Shown here: piece after piece, positions 1 through 6,218 of the stretch
How the letters are laid out: every line of letters begins with the position of its first letter
Numbering within the stretch: position 1 is the stretch's first letter
Origin: Gammaproteobacteria bacterium
GTDB taxonomy: Bacteria > Pseudomonadota > Gammaproteobacteria > Competibacterales > Competibacteraceae
Reading direction: 5' to 3'
Assembly (NCBI GenBank): GCA_020047885.1
Contig: JAIFNF010000176.1
Span: 1-7,302, forward strand
Length of the DNA stretch: 7,302 nt
The notes under the pieces: model-generated
What the model was told of the DNA's origin: nothing
The model's database searches: none
What the model saw: the letters and a program-made list of their open reading frames with translations, nothing else
Translations under genes and position numbers: made by a program

Positions 1-171
1 GTGGTGGTGACCGCGAATGTAGATGTAGCTTCACCACTATCGGTATTGATGGCGAAATTTCTGTTCGTCTTCTCCCCGTTCATTCTCGAAGGCCCTTGTC
101 TATTGCGGGTACGCGCCGAAACTGAATCAGAAGAATTGCAGGGGATATCACTACATATAGTTGAGGCATAA
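1..171 (+). CDS. C-terminal 56 codons of an unidentified protein, cut by the window start
   Basis: Frame 1 is open from the first base to a TAA at 169-171, giving 56 residues without a stop. The true start lies outside the window. The visible tail contains FLFVFSPFILEG, then a stretch rich in charged residues (RVRAETESEE), and ends GISLHIVEA. The alternation of hydrophobic and charged residues suggests two or three beta strands, as at the end of a small beta-sandwich protein. It loosely recalls tails of uncharacterised bacterial proteins that end with a strand pair such as 'F.V..DGEEL..I.L.V', but this is an impression from memory and no family is assigned. A stem-loop begins six bases after the stop. 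No signal peptide or catalytic motif can be judged from a fragment. That this is coding is likely but not certain, because 56 open codons can occur by chance. Confidence 0.5.
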   Translation: MVVTANVDVASPLSVLMAKFLFVFSPFILEGPCLLRVRAETESEELQGISLHIVEA

Positions 172-229
172 AAAATGCCCGCGGATTTCCGGCAATGGCT
201 AAGTTTCCTTAGGTCGGGCCGGCGCGGGC
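170..229 (-). terminator. Stem-loop followed by a T-run on the minus strand (possible intrinsic terminator)
   Basis: Three nested arms pair in order: GCCCGCG (177-183) with CGCGGGC (223-229), CCGGC (189-193) with GCCGG (218-222), and CTAAG (199-203) with CTTAG (208-212), around a TTTC loop. A five-base bulge sits on the left side and a 5x5 internal loop lies below the tip. Read on the minus strand, the stem is followed by a run of six T (complement of A170-A175), which fits an intrinsic terminator. On the plus strand there is no T-run after the stem, so for the upstream gene it would be only a 3' end hairpin. No minus-strand gene lies close upstream of it: the minus-strand block ends at 1098 and plus-strand frames lie between. 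What transcript it would end is therefore unclear. Confidence 0.4.
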
Positions 230-439
230 TGAGTATGATGAAGTACCACCAAACCCAGTACGAAAATTTCATGCCATTTTTTAAAATTTGTTATTATCCA
301 ATAAGATGTGAGTATAAAAGAAAAGTTGGCGTTTCATTTTGAAACAAAAGCCTGTTTCAGTCATTTCAAAATGAAACAGGCTGTTTGCTAAACGCCCTGT
401 GGTATCTTTACCTATCCCTTCTTAGTTGCCCTTGAGAGA
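172..439. other. Non-coding stretch between the partial gene and the overlapping pair
   Basis: No convincing gene lies here. The left part holds the GC-rich stem-loop at 177-229. The middle (about 265-325) is AT-rich, with TTTTTTAAAATTTG near 277-290 and TATTAT near 292, which could harbour a promoter, although no -35/-10 pair with good spacing stands out. The right part carries the nested inverted repeats at 328-396. A 35-codon frame from ATG 235 to TGA 342 has no ribosome binding site and runs into the repeats, so it is not called. Confidence 0.6.
328..396. repeat. Nested inverted repeats built on GTTTCA/TGAAAC (operator-like or alternative hairpins)
   Basis: Seen directly: GTTTCATTTTGAAAC (331-345) is a dyad with arms GTTTCA/TGAAAC around TTT. 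A second dyad, TTTCA-AAA-TGAAA, lies at 364-376. AGCCTGTTTCA (349-359) is a perfect 11-base inverted match to TGAAACAGGCT (372-382). GGCGTTT (328-334) is inverted at AAACGCC (390-396). In addition, 331-344 is fully complementary to 364-377 (14 bases), so two hairpins compete for 364-377. The centres of the two short dyads, about 338 and 370, are 32 bases apart, close to three helical turns. This fits either a pair of operators for a dimeric regulator on one DNA face, or an RNA that switches structure. No strong T-run follows, so a simple terminator is less likely. It lies about 75 bases before the first downstream reading frame. Confidence 0.7.
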
Positions 440-469
440 TTGCCGCATGAATCAGATGGTTGGTGCTGG

Positions 470-769
470 ATGATTCCTGACATCGAAACCCTTATGGCTT
501 TTGCCAGAGCGTTGGAAGGCGAACCGTTGCAAACGCTCTTGAGAAAGAATACCTTTTATATCAACGTGATCGGCGATGATCTGGAATTTACCCCAGTTTC
601 ATCGCGTGCGCCTCGTCGCGAGCGGTGCGATCAAATAAAAGCTCTTTTAGATGAATTGGCGAAAACGGGTTCATTCCGTAAGAGTGATTACGCCGATCTA
701 TCCTTCAATGACTTTTATCCTCGGCTTTGCCTACACACGCCAAGCAATCCACGCCGAATGCGGCGGTAG
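470..769 (+). CDS. Small hypothetical protein, probably C-terminally altered
   Basis: About 99 residues from ATG 470; a TTG at 440 would add ten. Neither start has a clear ribosome binding site. ATG 470 is preferred because the protein then begins MIPDIETLMAFARALEG, a plausible amphipathic first helix. The visible order is that helix (LMAFARALEGEPLQTLL), a strand-like segment (NTFYINVIGDDLEFTPVSS), a basic stretch (RAPRRERCDQ), a second helix (IKALLDELAKTG) and SDYADLSFN. After about residue 85 the sequence turns into a proline- and arginine-rich tail (YPRLCLHTPSNPRRMRR), unlike the rest, which suggests that the natural C-terminus is lost or lies in another frame. The next frame (708-1076) overlaps it by 62 bases. 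No function can be named. It may be a genuine small gene, the N-terminal half of a frameshifted gene, or a remnant. Confidence 0.45.
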   Translation: MIPDIETLMAFARALEGEPLQTLLRKNTFYINVIGDDLEFTPVSSRAPRRERCDQIKALLDELAKTGSFRKSDYADLSFNDFYPRLCLHTPSNPRRMRR

Positions 770-1076
770 CCTGCAAAGCTATCTGCCCCACAAAGACGGC
801 ATGGTTGTAGCTGCCTGTCTCGATGCACAACTCAATCCCCGTGCGCCCCTTGAGATTGTATGCGGCATAGGTCCGGGTGTCCGCCAGGCTGGAGATTTAC
901 TCGCTCGGCAGACCGCACCGATTCCGATATTCATCAAGCAAGCCGCGAATCGTTGGATTTACCAAGGATGGTTCCAAGTCACTGGTTCTGAACCTGCTGA
1001 TTGCGTACCTTACCTCACCGGTTCCGGGCGTGATCCAGCCGCTATTTCGCGGGTGATTTTGTTGAAACTGATCTGA
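708..1076 (+). CDS. Hypothetical protein with a YTRQAIH / GGSLQSYLPH domain
   Basis: About 122 residues if started at ATG 708; the frame is open back to ATG 651, but the residues before 708 look unrelated. Visible motifs are AYTRQAIHAECGGSLQSYLPHKDG near the N-terminus, then VVAACLDAQLNPRAP, a GIGPGVRQAGDLLA segment, PIPIFIKQAANRWIYQGWFQV (two strands with aromatic residues) and a C-terminal GSGRDPAAISRVI. This resembles, from memory, a domain found in uncharacterised bacterial proteins, some of them near or fused to HNH nucleases, with the same order 'YTR.EIH..LGG..QSYLP', 'C....LNP.AP', 'P.FIK...N.WEY.G'. The biochemical role is not known to me, so no function is assigned. No ribosome binding site precedes ATG 708, so translation would depend on coupling or frameshifting from the overlapping frame. 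It converges with the minus-strand block, leaving 21 bases. Confidence 0.5.
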   Translation: MTFILGFAYTRQAIHAECGGSLQSYLPHKDGMVVAACLDAQLNPRAPLEIVCGIGPGVRQAGDLLARQTAPIPIFIKQAANRWIYQGWFQVTGSEPADCVPYLTGSGRDPAAISRVILLKLI

Positions 1077-1097
1077 ATTGAATGACGGCAGGGATGG

Positions 1098-1316
1098 TCA
1101 AAGCGCCGTTTCCGGACCATGCTGGAGGCGGAACACCCAATCCGCCACCCGATTGAGTTCCCGTAGTCCGGCTTTCACCACAGCTAGGTCGATCCCGGCT
1201 TTCAGCGCTTCCTCACGCGAGCCGTTTTGAACCAGATTCTCACAATCTTCTTCCTGATCGTAAAGTTCGTTAATCCGAGCCTCGATTTGATCAGCGAGTT
1301 GCAGGAGTGCGGTCAT
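1098..1316 (-). CDS. 72-residue hypothetical protein, last gene of the minus-strand block
   Basis: The protein is 72 residues long, rich in Glu, Asp, Leu and Ala, and looks almost wholly helical: ALLQLADQIEARINELYDQ, then a short EEDCENLVQNG turn, then helical stretches through REEALKAGIDLAVVKAGLREL and VADWVFRLQHG. Heptad-like spacing suggests a small coiled-coil or helical bundle. There is no signal peptide or membrane segment, and the single Cys makes a metal site unlikely. Its ATG shares an ATGA with the thiM stop (four-base overlap at 1313-1316), and no separate ribosome binding site is visible, which points to translational coupling with thiM. I do not recognise the family. The overlap and coherent composition favour a real gene over a chance frame. 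Confidence 0.6.
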   Translation of the reverse strand: MTALLQLADQIEARINELYDQEEDCENLVQNGSREEALKAGIDLAVVKAGLRELNRVADWVFRLQHGPETAL

Positions 1317-2134
1317 CGTGTAGCGTCCAATGGCTCAGGCCGCGCTTTAGCCTTCAACCTGTCCGCCAAGGTCGCTTCATCCAGCGTATACAGCGCATCC
1401 AGCAGGGCCACTTGCAAACTGCCCGGCCCCGCGGCCCAACCCGCAGCCACTTCCCCGGCTACGCTAAATACCGCCAGAGCCGCAACGGTTGCCGTGAAGG
1501 CATCCGGCTCGACCGCCAGAAACGCCCCAATCACTGCCGTTGCCGAACAGCCCAGGCCGGTCACCCGCGCCATCAGCGGATGACCGTTGTGAAGTTCAGT
1601 CACGCGCTCCCCATCGGCCACATAATCCACCGCGCCCGTAATGGCAACAACCGCCCTGCCCTCCTGAGCCAGTTGGCGTGCGCCTGCCAGCGCCGCTTCC
1701 GAACCATGCAGGCTATCCACGCCCCGCCCCGCCCCGCATTGTTGCGCCAGCGTGAGAATTTCTGAACCATTGCCACGGATCACGCTGGGTTGCAACCGCA
1801 GGAGCGCCGTGGCTACCGCCCGCCGATACGGGGTCGCGCCCGCGCCGACCGGATCAAAAACCCAGGGAACGCCCAGGCGCTTCGCTTGCGCCGCCGCCAG
1901 TTTGTACGCAGCGACCTGGTCGGAATACAGCGTCCCGATATTGACCACCAGCGCCTTGCTGACGGCAACGAAATCCTCCACTTCATCCGTGGAATGGATC
2001 ATCGCTGGCGATGCGCCGATGGCCAGTAACGCATTGGCAGTATTATTCATCACTACAAAATTGGTGATGTTGTGGACTAGCGGTGCTTGTTCGCGCACGG
2101 CGATCAACCGGCTCCAGACTTCATGGGCTTCCAT
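1313..2134 (-). CDS. thiM: Hydroxyethylthiazole kinase
   Basis: ThiM phosphorylates the salvaged thiazole moiety (4-methyl-5-beta-hydroxyethylthiazole) with ATP in the cytoplasm, feeding thiamine phosphate synthesis. The 273-residue protein is close to the family's usual length of about 265-270. Diagnostic segments are [21 protein letters not shown] (residues 20-40), DPVGAGAT (94-101), RGNGSEI (120-126) and TGLGCSATA (192-200), with the family's conserved Cys at 196 by motif. The start at 2134 is chosen over an upstream ATG at 2185 because [10 protein letters not shown] matches the usual N-terminus and an AGAGAGG sits just upstream; the extra 17 residues would lie deep in guaC. The gene overlaps the end of guaC by 14 bases and the next small gene by four. 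No thiE, thiD or TPP riboswitch is seen beside it, so its expression probably follows the upstream genes. Confidence 0.96.
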   Translation of the reverse strand: MEAHEVWSRLIAVREQAPLVHNITNFVVMNNTANALLAIGASPAMIHSTDEVEDFVAVSKALVVNIGTLYSDQVAAYKLAAAQAKRLGVPWVFDPVGAGATPYRRAVATALLRLQPSVIRGNGSEILTLAQQCGAGRGVDSLHGSEAALAGARQLAQEGRAVVAITGAVDYVADGERVTELHNGHPLMARVTGLGCSATAVIGAFLAVEPDAFTATVAALAVFSVAGEVAAGWAAGPGSLQVALLDALYTLDEATLADRLKAKARPEPLDATR

Positions 2135-3191
2135 GACCACCTCTCTCGGTAAATACCGGGTTCTCCTGTTCCGTGACGCGCACAAAGGTCGTGCGCTTGG
2201 TCAGTTCCTTCAAACACGCGGCTCCGACATAGGTACACGCTGAGCGTAGTCCACCCAGAATATCCCGAACCGTTTCGGCCACCGGTCCCCGATAGGGAAC
2301 TACGACTGTCTTGCCCTCTGAAGACCGGTAGTCAGCGACCCCACCACTGTACTTCCGCATCGCCGTCTGCGAACTCATGCCGTAAAACTCGCAGAAGTGG
2401 CGACCTTCCCGTTCGATGACCGTGCCCCCACCTTCATCATGCCCGGCCAGCATTCCACCGAGCATGACGAAATCTGCGCCCGCCCCGAACGCCTTGGCGA
2501 CATCACCGGCGCAGGTGCACCCCCCGTCGGAGATAATTTGCCCGGATAAGCCATGCGCGGCGTCGGCGCATTCAATGATGGCCGACAACTGGGGATAACC
2601 CACGCCGGTTTTCACCCGGGTCGTGCAGACCGATCCAGGGCCAATCCCGACTTTGATAATATCTGCGCCAGCCAGCAACAGTTCCTCCACCATTTCACCG
2701 GTAACTACATTACCGGCGATAATGATTTTATCGGGATGCCGGGCGCGCACCCGACTCACGCAGGCCACAAACTGTTCGGAATAACCATTGGCGACATCCA
2801 GGCAGATCAACAACAATTCGGGACAGCGTTCCAGAATCTGATCCAGTTTGTCGAGATCGACATCCAGGATGCCCGTGCTGATCGCCACCTGCGAGAGGCT
2901 CTCAGCACCAGTGTCTCGCGCTGCCGTGACGAACGCGACCCACTCTTCCAGCGCATAGTGTTTGTGCATGGCGGTGACTAACTGATAGCGCGCCAATTCG
3001 GTGGCCATCGCGAACGTGCCGACGGTGTCCATATTCGCCGCCATTAGCGGTATGCCGGTCCAGGTGTGTCCGGTATGGCGCAAGCGGAACGTTCGCTCCA
3101 GACTCACCTGTGCCCGGCTGTGCAACGTGGAGCGTTTCGGGCGGATCAGTACATCCTTAAAGCCTAGTTTCAAATCAGCTTCGATGCGCAT
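2121..3191 (-). CDS. guaC: GMP reductase
   Basis: GuaC converts GMP to IMP and ammonia with NADPH, returning guanine nucleotides to the purine pool. The 356 residues compare with 347 in E. coli. It has the IMPDH/GMPR barrel with no CBS insert, which together with the motifs separates it from IMP dehydrogenase. Seen: [13 protein letters not shown] near the N-terminus (11-23), [13 protein letters not shown] (48-60), the [11 protein letters not shown] segment (156-166), the catalytic loop [11 protein letters not shown] (182-192) with catalytic Cys189 and Thr191, SDGGC (221-225), [13 protein letters not shown] (241-253), and the flap [13 protein letters not shown] plus YRSSEGKTV (about 269-296). 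The C-terminal tail of about ten residues (ending RGGHGSP) exists partly because the frame runs into the thiM ribosome binding site and start. It begins 38 bases after the malQ stop, with only a poor, purine-rich GGGCGGGGAG upstream. Confidence 0.96.
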   Translation of the reverse strand: MRIEADLKLGFKDVLIRPKRSTLHSRAQVSLERTFRLRHTGHTWTGIPLMAANMDTVGTFAMATELARYQLVTAMHKHYALEEWVAFVTAARDTGAESLSQVAISTGILDVDLDKLDQILERCPELLLICLDVANGYSEQFVACVSRVRARHPDKIIIAGNVVTGEMVEELLLAGADIIKVGIGPGSVCTTRVKTGVGYPQLSAIIECADAAHGLSGQIISDGGCTCAGDVAKAFGAGADFVMLGGMLAGHDEGGGTVIEREGRHFCEFYGMSSQTAMRKYSGGVADYRSSEGKTVVVPYRGPVAETVRDILGGLRSACTYVGAACLKELTKRTTFVRVTEQENPVFTERGGHGSP

Positions 3192-3229
3192 AACGTCCGC
3201 TCGGCTCCCCGCCCTTTACCGCTGACCTC

Positions 3230-4705
3230 TCAAATTCGCCCATACAATTCCAGCAAATGCCGGTATTGCCCGGCGATGTGGGGTTTCACCTGCTCCCAAT
3301 CGAACCGCCACCGCCAATTGCCGTTGGCAATGCCGGGTAGATTCATCCGGTGTTCGCCATCCAGCGCCAGCACATCCTGCATGGGTAGGATCGCCAGTCG
3401 TGCGACCGAGGCAAAAGCCGCCCGTACCAGTCCTTCCGGCATCCCCTCCGCTGTTCCGCCGAGATAGTCAAACAGATGGTGACGGGTTCCGGCATCCAGT
3501 TCATCGAACCAGCCCATCGTCGTGTTGTTATCATGCGTCCCGGTGTAGGCGACCGCATTAGGAACATGGTGATGCGGTAAATAGGGATTATCCGCCCCGC
3601 CGCCAAACGCGAAATGCAGCACCTTCATACCCGGCAGCCCATTGTCATCGCGCAGCGCTTCGACCTCAGGGGTGATAATCCCCAAATCCTCTGCAACCAG
3701 GGGCAGATTGCCGAATTCCTCGCGCAGGGCACTTAGCAGTGCCTGACCGGGCGCCGTCTGCCAGCGGCCATGAATCGCCGTTTCCGCCTCTGCGGGAATT
3801 TCCCAGTACGCTTCCAGCCCCCGGAAATGGTCAATGCGCAACAAGTCAAATTGCGTGAACTGGGTGCGAATGCGCGCCTTCCACCATTGGAAATCATTAG
3901 CCTGCATGGCGGCCCAATCGTAATGCGGATTTCCCCACAATTGGCCGGTGGCTGAGAAGTAATCCGGCGGCACTCCGGCCACTACTTTGCGCCGTCCTTC
4001 CGCATCCAGCAGAAAGGCTGCGCGCTCCGCCCACACATCGGCGCTGTCATAACCGACGAATAACGGAATATCGCCAAAGATCAAAATGCCATGTTCATTG
4101 GCGTGTTGCTTGAGTGCTGTCCATTGCCGGAAAAATAGGAATTGTTCAAATTTACGTTGATCAATCACGGCAGCCGCATCGATGCGTACCGTCGCCAACG
4201 CTTCTGGACGTCGGTCACGAAGATCGCGGGGCCAATCGCACCAGGCTTTTTGCCGGTGGGTCGCCCGGATGGCCTGATACAGTGCATAGTCGTCCAGCCA
4301 GTGTGCGTGATGACGCTGGAAGACGGCATAAGCTTCCCGTTCGGCGCTACCGCGTTCCTGGAAACCTTGATGCGCCTCTAGCAGACGCCGCTGACGGTAA
4401 GTCCAGCCGTCTTCCCCCGGGCGCGGTTCTGCATCCGGTGACAACCATCCCGCCTCGATGAGCGGTTCCAGTGCAATTAGTCGTGGATTACCTGCGTGCG
4501 CTGATTGTGCTGAGTAGGGAGACAAATCGTCATGGGGCGGCCCCAGTGGTAGGGTTTGCCAGACAGTGAATCCACAGGCCGCCAGCCATTCGATGAATCG
4601 ATAGGCATTCGGTCCTAGATCACCGTTACCGTACTGACCGGGGAGTGAAGTCGGGTGTAATAGCAGTCCTGCGCGGCGCCGTTCGAGTGGCGAAGCCATG
4701 CTCAT
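3230..4705 (-). CDS. malQ: 4-alpha-glucanotransferase (amylomaltase, GH77)
   Basis: MalQ moves alpha-1,4-glucan segments between maltooligosaccharides and releases glucose; beside glgC and glgB it most likely trims and rebuilds glucans in glycogen turnover. The 491 residues match bacterial GH77 enzymes of about 500. Motifs: LLLHPTSLPGQYGNGDLG (14-31), SPYSAQSAHAGNPRLI (62-77), IFGDIPLFVGYDSADVW (209-225), DYFSATGQLWGNPHYDW (248-264), LLRIDHFRGLEAYWEIP (288-304) with nucleophile Asp292, PLVAEDLGIITPEV (335-348) with acid/base Glu339, and GTHDNNTTMGWF (389-400) with Asp392. All three catalytic acids are present, so it should be active. It is the short amylomaltase type with no long N-terminal extension. 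The ATG at 4705 is preceded by GAGG about ten bases upstream; a second ATG two codons later is possible. It starts 37 bases after the glgC stop. Confidence 0.96.
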   Translation of the reverse strand: MSMASPLERRRAGLLLHPTSLPGQYGNGDLGPNAYRFIEWLAACGFTVWQTLPLGPPHDDLSPYSAQSAHAGNPRLIALEPLIEAGWLSPDAEPRPGEDGWTYRQRRLLEAHQGFQERGSAEREAYAVFQRHHAHWLDDYALYQAIRATHRQKAWCDWPRDLRDRRPEALATVRIDAAAVIDQRKFEQFLFFRQWTALKQHANEHGILIFGDIPLFVGYDSADVWAERAAFLLDAEGRRKVVAGVPPDYFSATGQLWGNPHYDWAAMQANDFQWWKARIRTQFTQFDLLRIDHFRGLEAYWEIPAEAETAIHGRWQTAPGQALLSALREEFGNLPLVAEDLGIITPEVEALRDDNGLPGMKVLHFAFGGGADNPYLPHHHVPNAVAYTGTHDNNTTMGWFDELDAGTRHHLFDYLGGTAEGMPEGLVRAAFASVARLAILPMQDVLALDGEHRMNLPGIANGNWRWRFDWEQVKPHIAGQYRHLLELYGRI

Positions 4706-4742
4706 GAAGAATTAACCTCGTATGGTTTTTTTGAAAGGGACA

Positions 4743-6014
4743 TCAGCGAATATGGTGCGCTTCTTGGCCGAGCATCTCGCGGGTGACCAGCACCACGCCT
4801 TGCTTGGTGCGATAAAACCGCCGGACGTCTTCCTCGGTATCCTCGCCAATCACCGTACCGGGCGGAATCACGCAACCACGGTCAATAATGACCTTGCGTA
4901 GCCGACAGTAACGGCCAATATCGACTTCTGGAAGCACGACGGCATCCCGCAAGTGGACGTAGGAATGAACCTGCACCCGGGGAAAAAGTAAGGAATGATT
5001 GACGTAGCCGCCGGATACAATGCAGCCATCCGCGACCATGGAATCGACTGCCATCCCGCGTCGGCCATCATCATCGAAGACGAATTTGGCGGGCGGCGCT
5101 TGATCTTGGTACGTCCAGATTGGCCAGTTCCGGTCGTATAAATTTAACTCCGGGTCAATGCCGACGATTTCCATGTTGGCCGACCAGAAAGCATCAACCG
5201 TGCCGACATCGCGCCAGTAGCTCTGCGCCTTAGTCTGCACATCCTGAAAAGGATAGGCGACTACGCGATAGTGCTCGAGGAGTACGGGCAAAATGTCCCG
5301 GCTAAAGTCATGGTCAGAGTCGGCGCGCTCGGCATCGTCGAGCAGTTGTTGATAGAGGAAGGCTGTATTAAACACATAGATCCCCATGGAGACTAGCGTG
5401 GTATCGCTACGTCCGGGTAGTCCTTCCGGGTTTTCCGGTTTCTCGATAAATTGAGTGATTTCACCGCGTTCATTGACGGTCACGACTCCGAATTCATGCG
5501 CCCGCTCACGCGGGGTCTCAATACAGCCCAGGGTCACGTCGGCCTTGCTTTCCACATGGTGCGCCAGCATCGGCCCGTAGTCCATTTTGTAAATGTGGTC
5601 GCCTGCTAGGATGAGGACGAATTCTGGCTCATGATTGCGAATGATGTCCAGATTTTGATAGACAGCGTCAGCGGTTCCTTTGTACCATGAGGCCTCGTCG
5701 AGGCGTTGCTGAGCCGGTAGTAATTCTACAAACTCGCCAAATTCGCCGCGTAAAAATCCCCATCCCCGCTGGATGTGCTGAATGAGGGAATGTGCCTTAT
5801 ACTGGGTTAGTACGCAAACTCGTCGAATGCCTGAATTCAGGCAGTTGGATAAAGGAAAGTCAATGATTCGATACTTGCCGCCGAAGGGGGTTGCTGGTTT
5901 GGCGCGCCATAAGGTGAGTTGCTTAAGCCGACTGCCACGGCCGCCGGCCAGAATCAGCGCTAGCGTTTCCCGGGTCAGGCGGCTGACAAAGCGTGAGGTG
6001 ATGGCTGCGCTCAT
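4743..6014 (-). CDS. glgC: Glucose-1-phosphate adenylyltransferase (ADP-glucose pyrophosphorylase)
   Basis: GlgC makes ADP-glucose from glucose-1-phosphate and ATP, the committed step of bacterial glycogen synthesis. The 423 residues compare with 431 in E. coli. An N-terminal nucleotidyltransferase domain carries LALILAGGRGSRL (18-30), GGKYRIIDFPLSNC (45-58), YKGTADAV (111-118), LAGDHIYKMDY (137-147) with catalytic Asp139, and IEKPENP (190-196) with the substrate-binding Lys192. A C-terminal left-handed beta-helix with hexapeptide-like repeats follows from about residue 300. At the position of E. coli Lys39, the fructose-1,6-bisphosphate activator site, it has Trp36 (LTLWRAKP). The frame stays open far upstream to 6581, but only ATG 6014 gives the family N-terminus; GAGGG lies about 11 bases before it. 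Longer starts would overlap glgB. It is the first gene of the minus-strand block and diverges from glgB. Confidence 0.97.
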   Translation of the reverse strand: MSAAITSRFVSRLTRETLALILAGGRGSRLKQLTLWRAKPATPFGGKYRIIDFPLSNCLNSGIRRVCVLTQYKAHSLIQHIQRGWGFLRGEFGEFVELLPAQQRLDEASWYKGTADAVYQNLDIIRNHEPEFVLILAGDHIYKMDYGPMLAHHVESKADVTLGCIETPRERAHEFGVVTVNERGEITQFIEKPENPEGLPGRSDTTLVSMGIYVFNTAFLYQQLLDDAERADSDHDFSRDILPVLLEHYRVVAYPFQDVQTKAQSYWRDVGTVDAFWSANMEIVGIDPELNLYDRNWPIWTYQDQAPPAKFVFDDDGRRGMAVDSMVADGCIVSGGYVNHSLLFPRVQVHSYVHLRDAVVLPEVDIGRYCRLRKVIIDRGCVIPPGTVIGEDTEEDVRRFYRTKQGVVLVTREMLGQEAHHIR

Positions 6015-6212
6015 GCGTTTTGTTTCCCTCTTTGGTATGCTTTTTCGATAGTGGATTGAACAGCAGGGTAGCGCTGCGCCGCTCATGGGTGAATATTTCA
6101 GCAATCGTGTGTTTTTGAACCTACTCAATATAGACGTTTCCGAACGTAATTTCCTGTCACTTGCAATATCTTGCCTGAACCAGCGTTGGGTATGAGGGTG
6201 GGATAATCGAAT
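6015..6212. promoter_or_regulatory. Divergent glgC/glgB intergenic region
   Basis: About 200 bases separate the two starts and must hold promoters for both directions. I looked for sigma-70 boxes and found only partial matches: TATAGA at 6129-6134, TTGAAC at 6115-6120, TTGCAA at 6161-6166 and GATAAT at 6202-6207. None pair with 16-18 base spacing, so no promoter is called. A perfect dyad ACGTT-TCCG-AACGT lies at 6134-6147, roughly mid-region, where one regulator could act on both directions. The glgC side carries GAGGG near its ATG and the glgB side GAGGGTGGG near 6194-6202. Confidence 0.55.
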
Positions 6213-6218
6213 GTGTCG

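Noticed and set aside
235..342. 35-codon plus-strand frame starting ATG ATG
   Set aside because: It has no ribosome binding site, AT-driven composition, and ends inside the inverted repeats; nothing supports translation.
326..345. Sigma-54 type -24/-12 promoter (TTGGC followed by TTTTG)
   Set aside because: The spacing between the GG and the would-be GC is wrong and the GC is missing, so it does not fit the consensus.
1721..1735. Three tandem GCCCC units
   Set aside because: They lie within thiM and encode ordinary Gly/Ala/Arg residues between conserved motifs; this looks like GC-rich codon use, not a functional repeat.
2135..2185. Earlier start for thiM at 2185
   Set aside because: It adds 17 residues unlike the family and lies inside guaC, while ATG 2134 has a good ribosome binding site.
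3192..3229. TPP or purine riboswitch ahead of guaC-thiM
   Set aside because: Only 38 bases separate guaC from malQ, too short for either aptamer, and no conserved core is seen.
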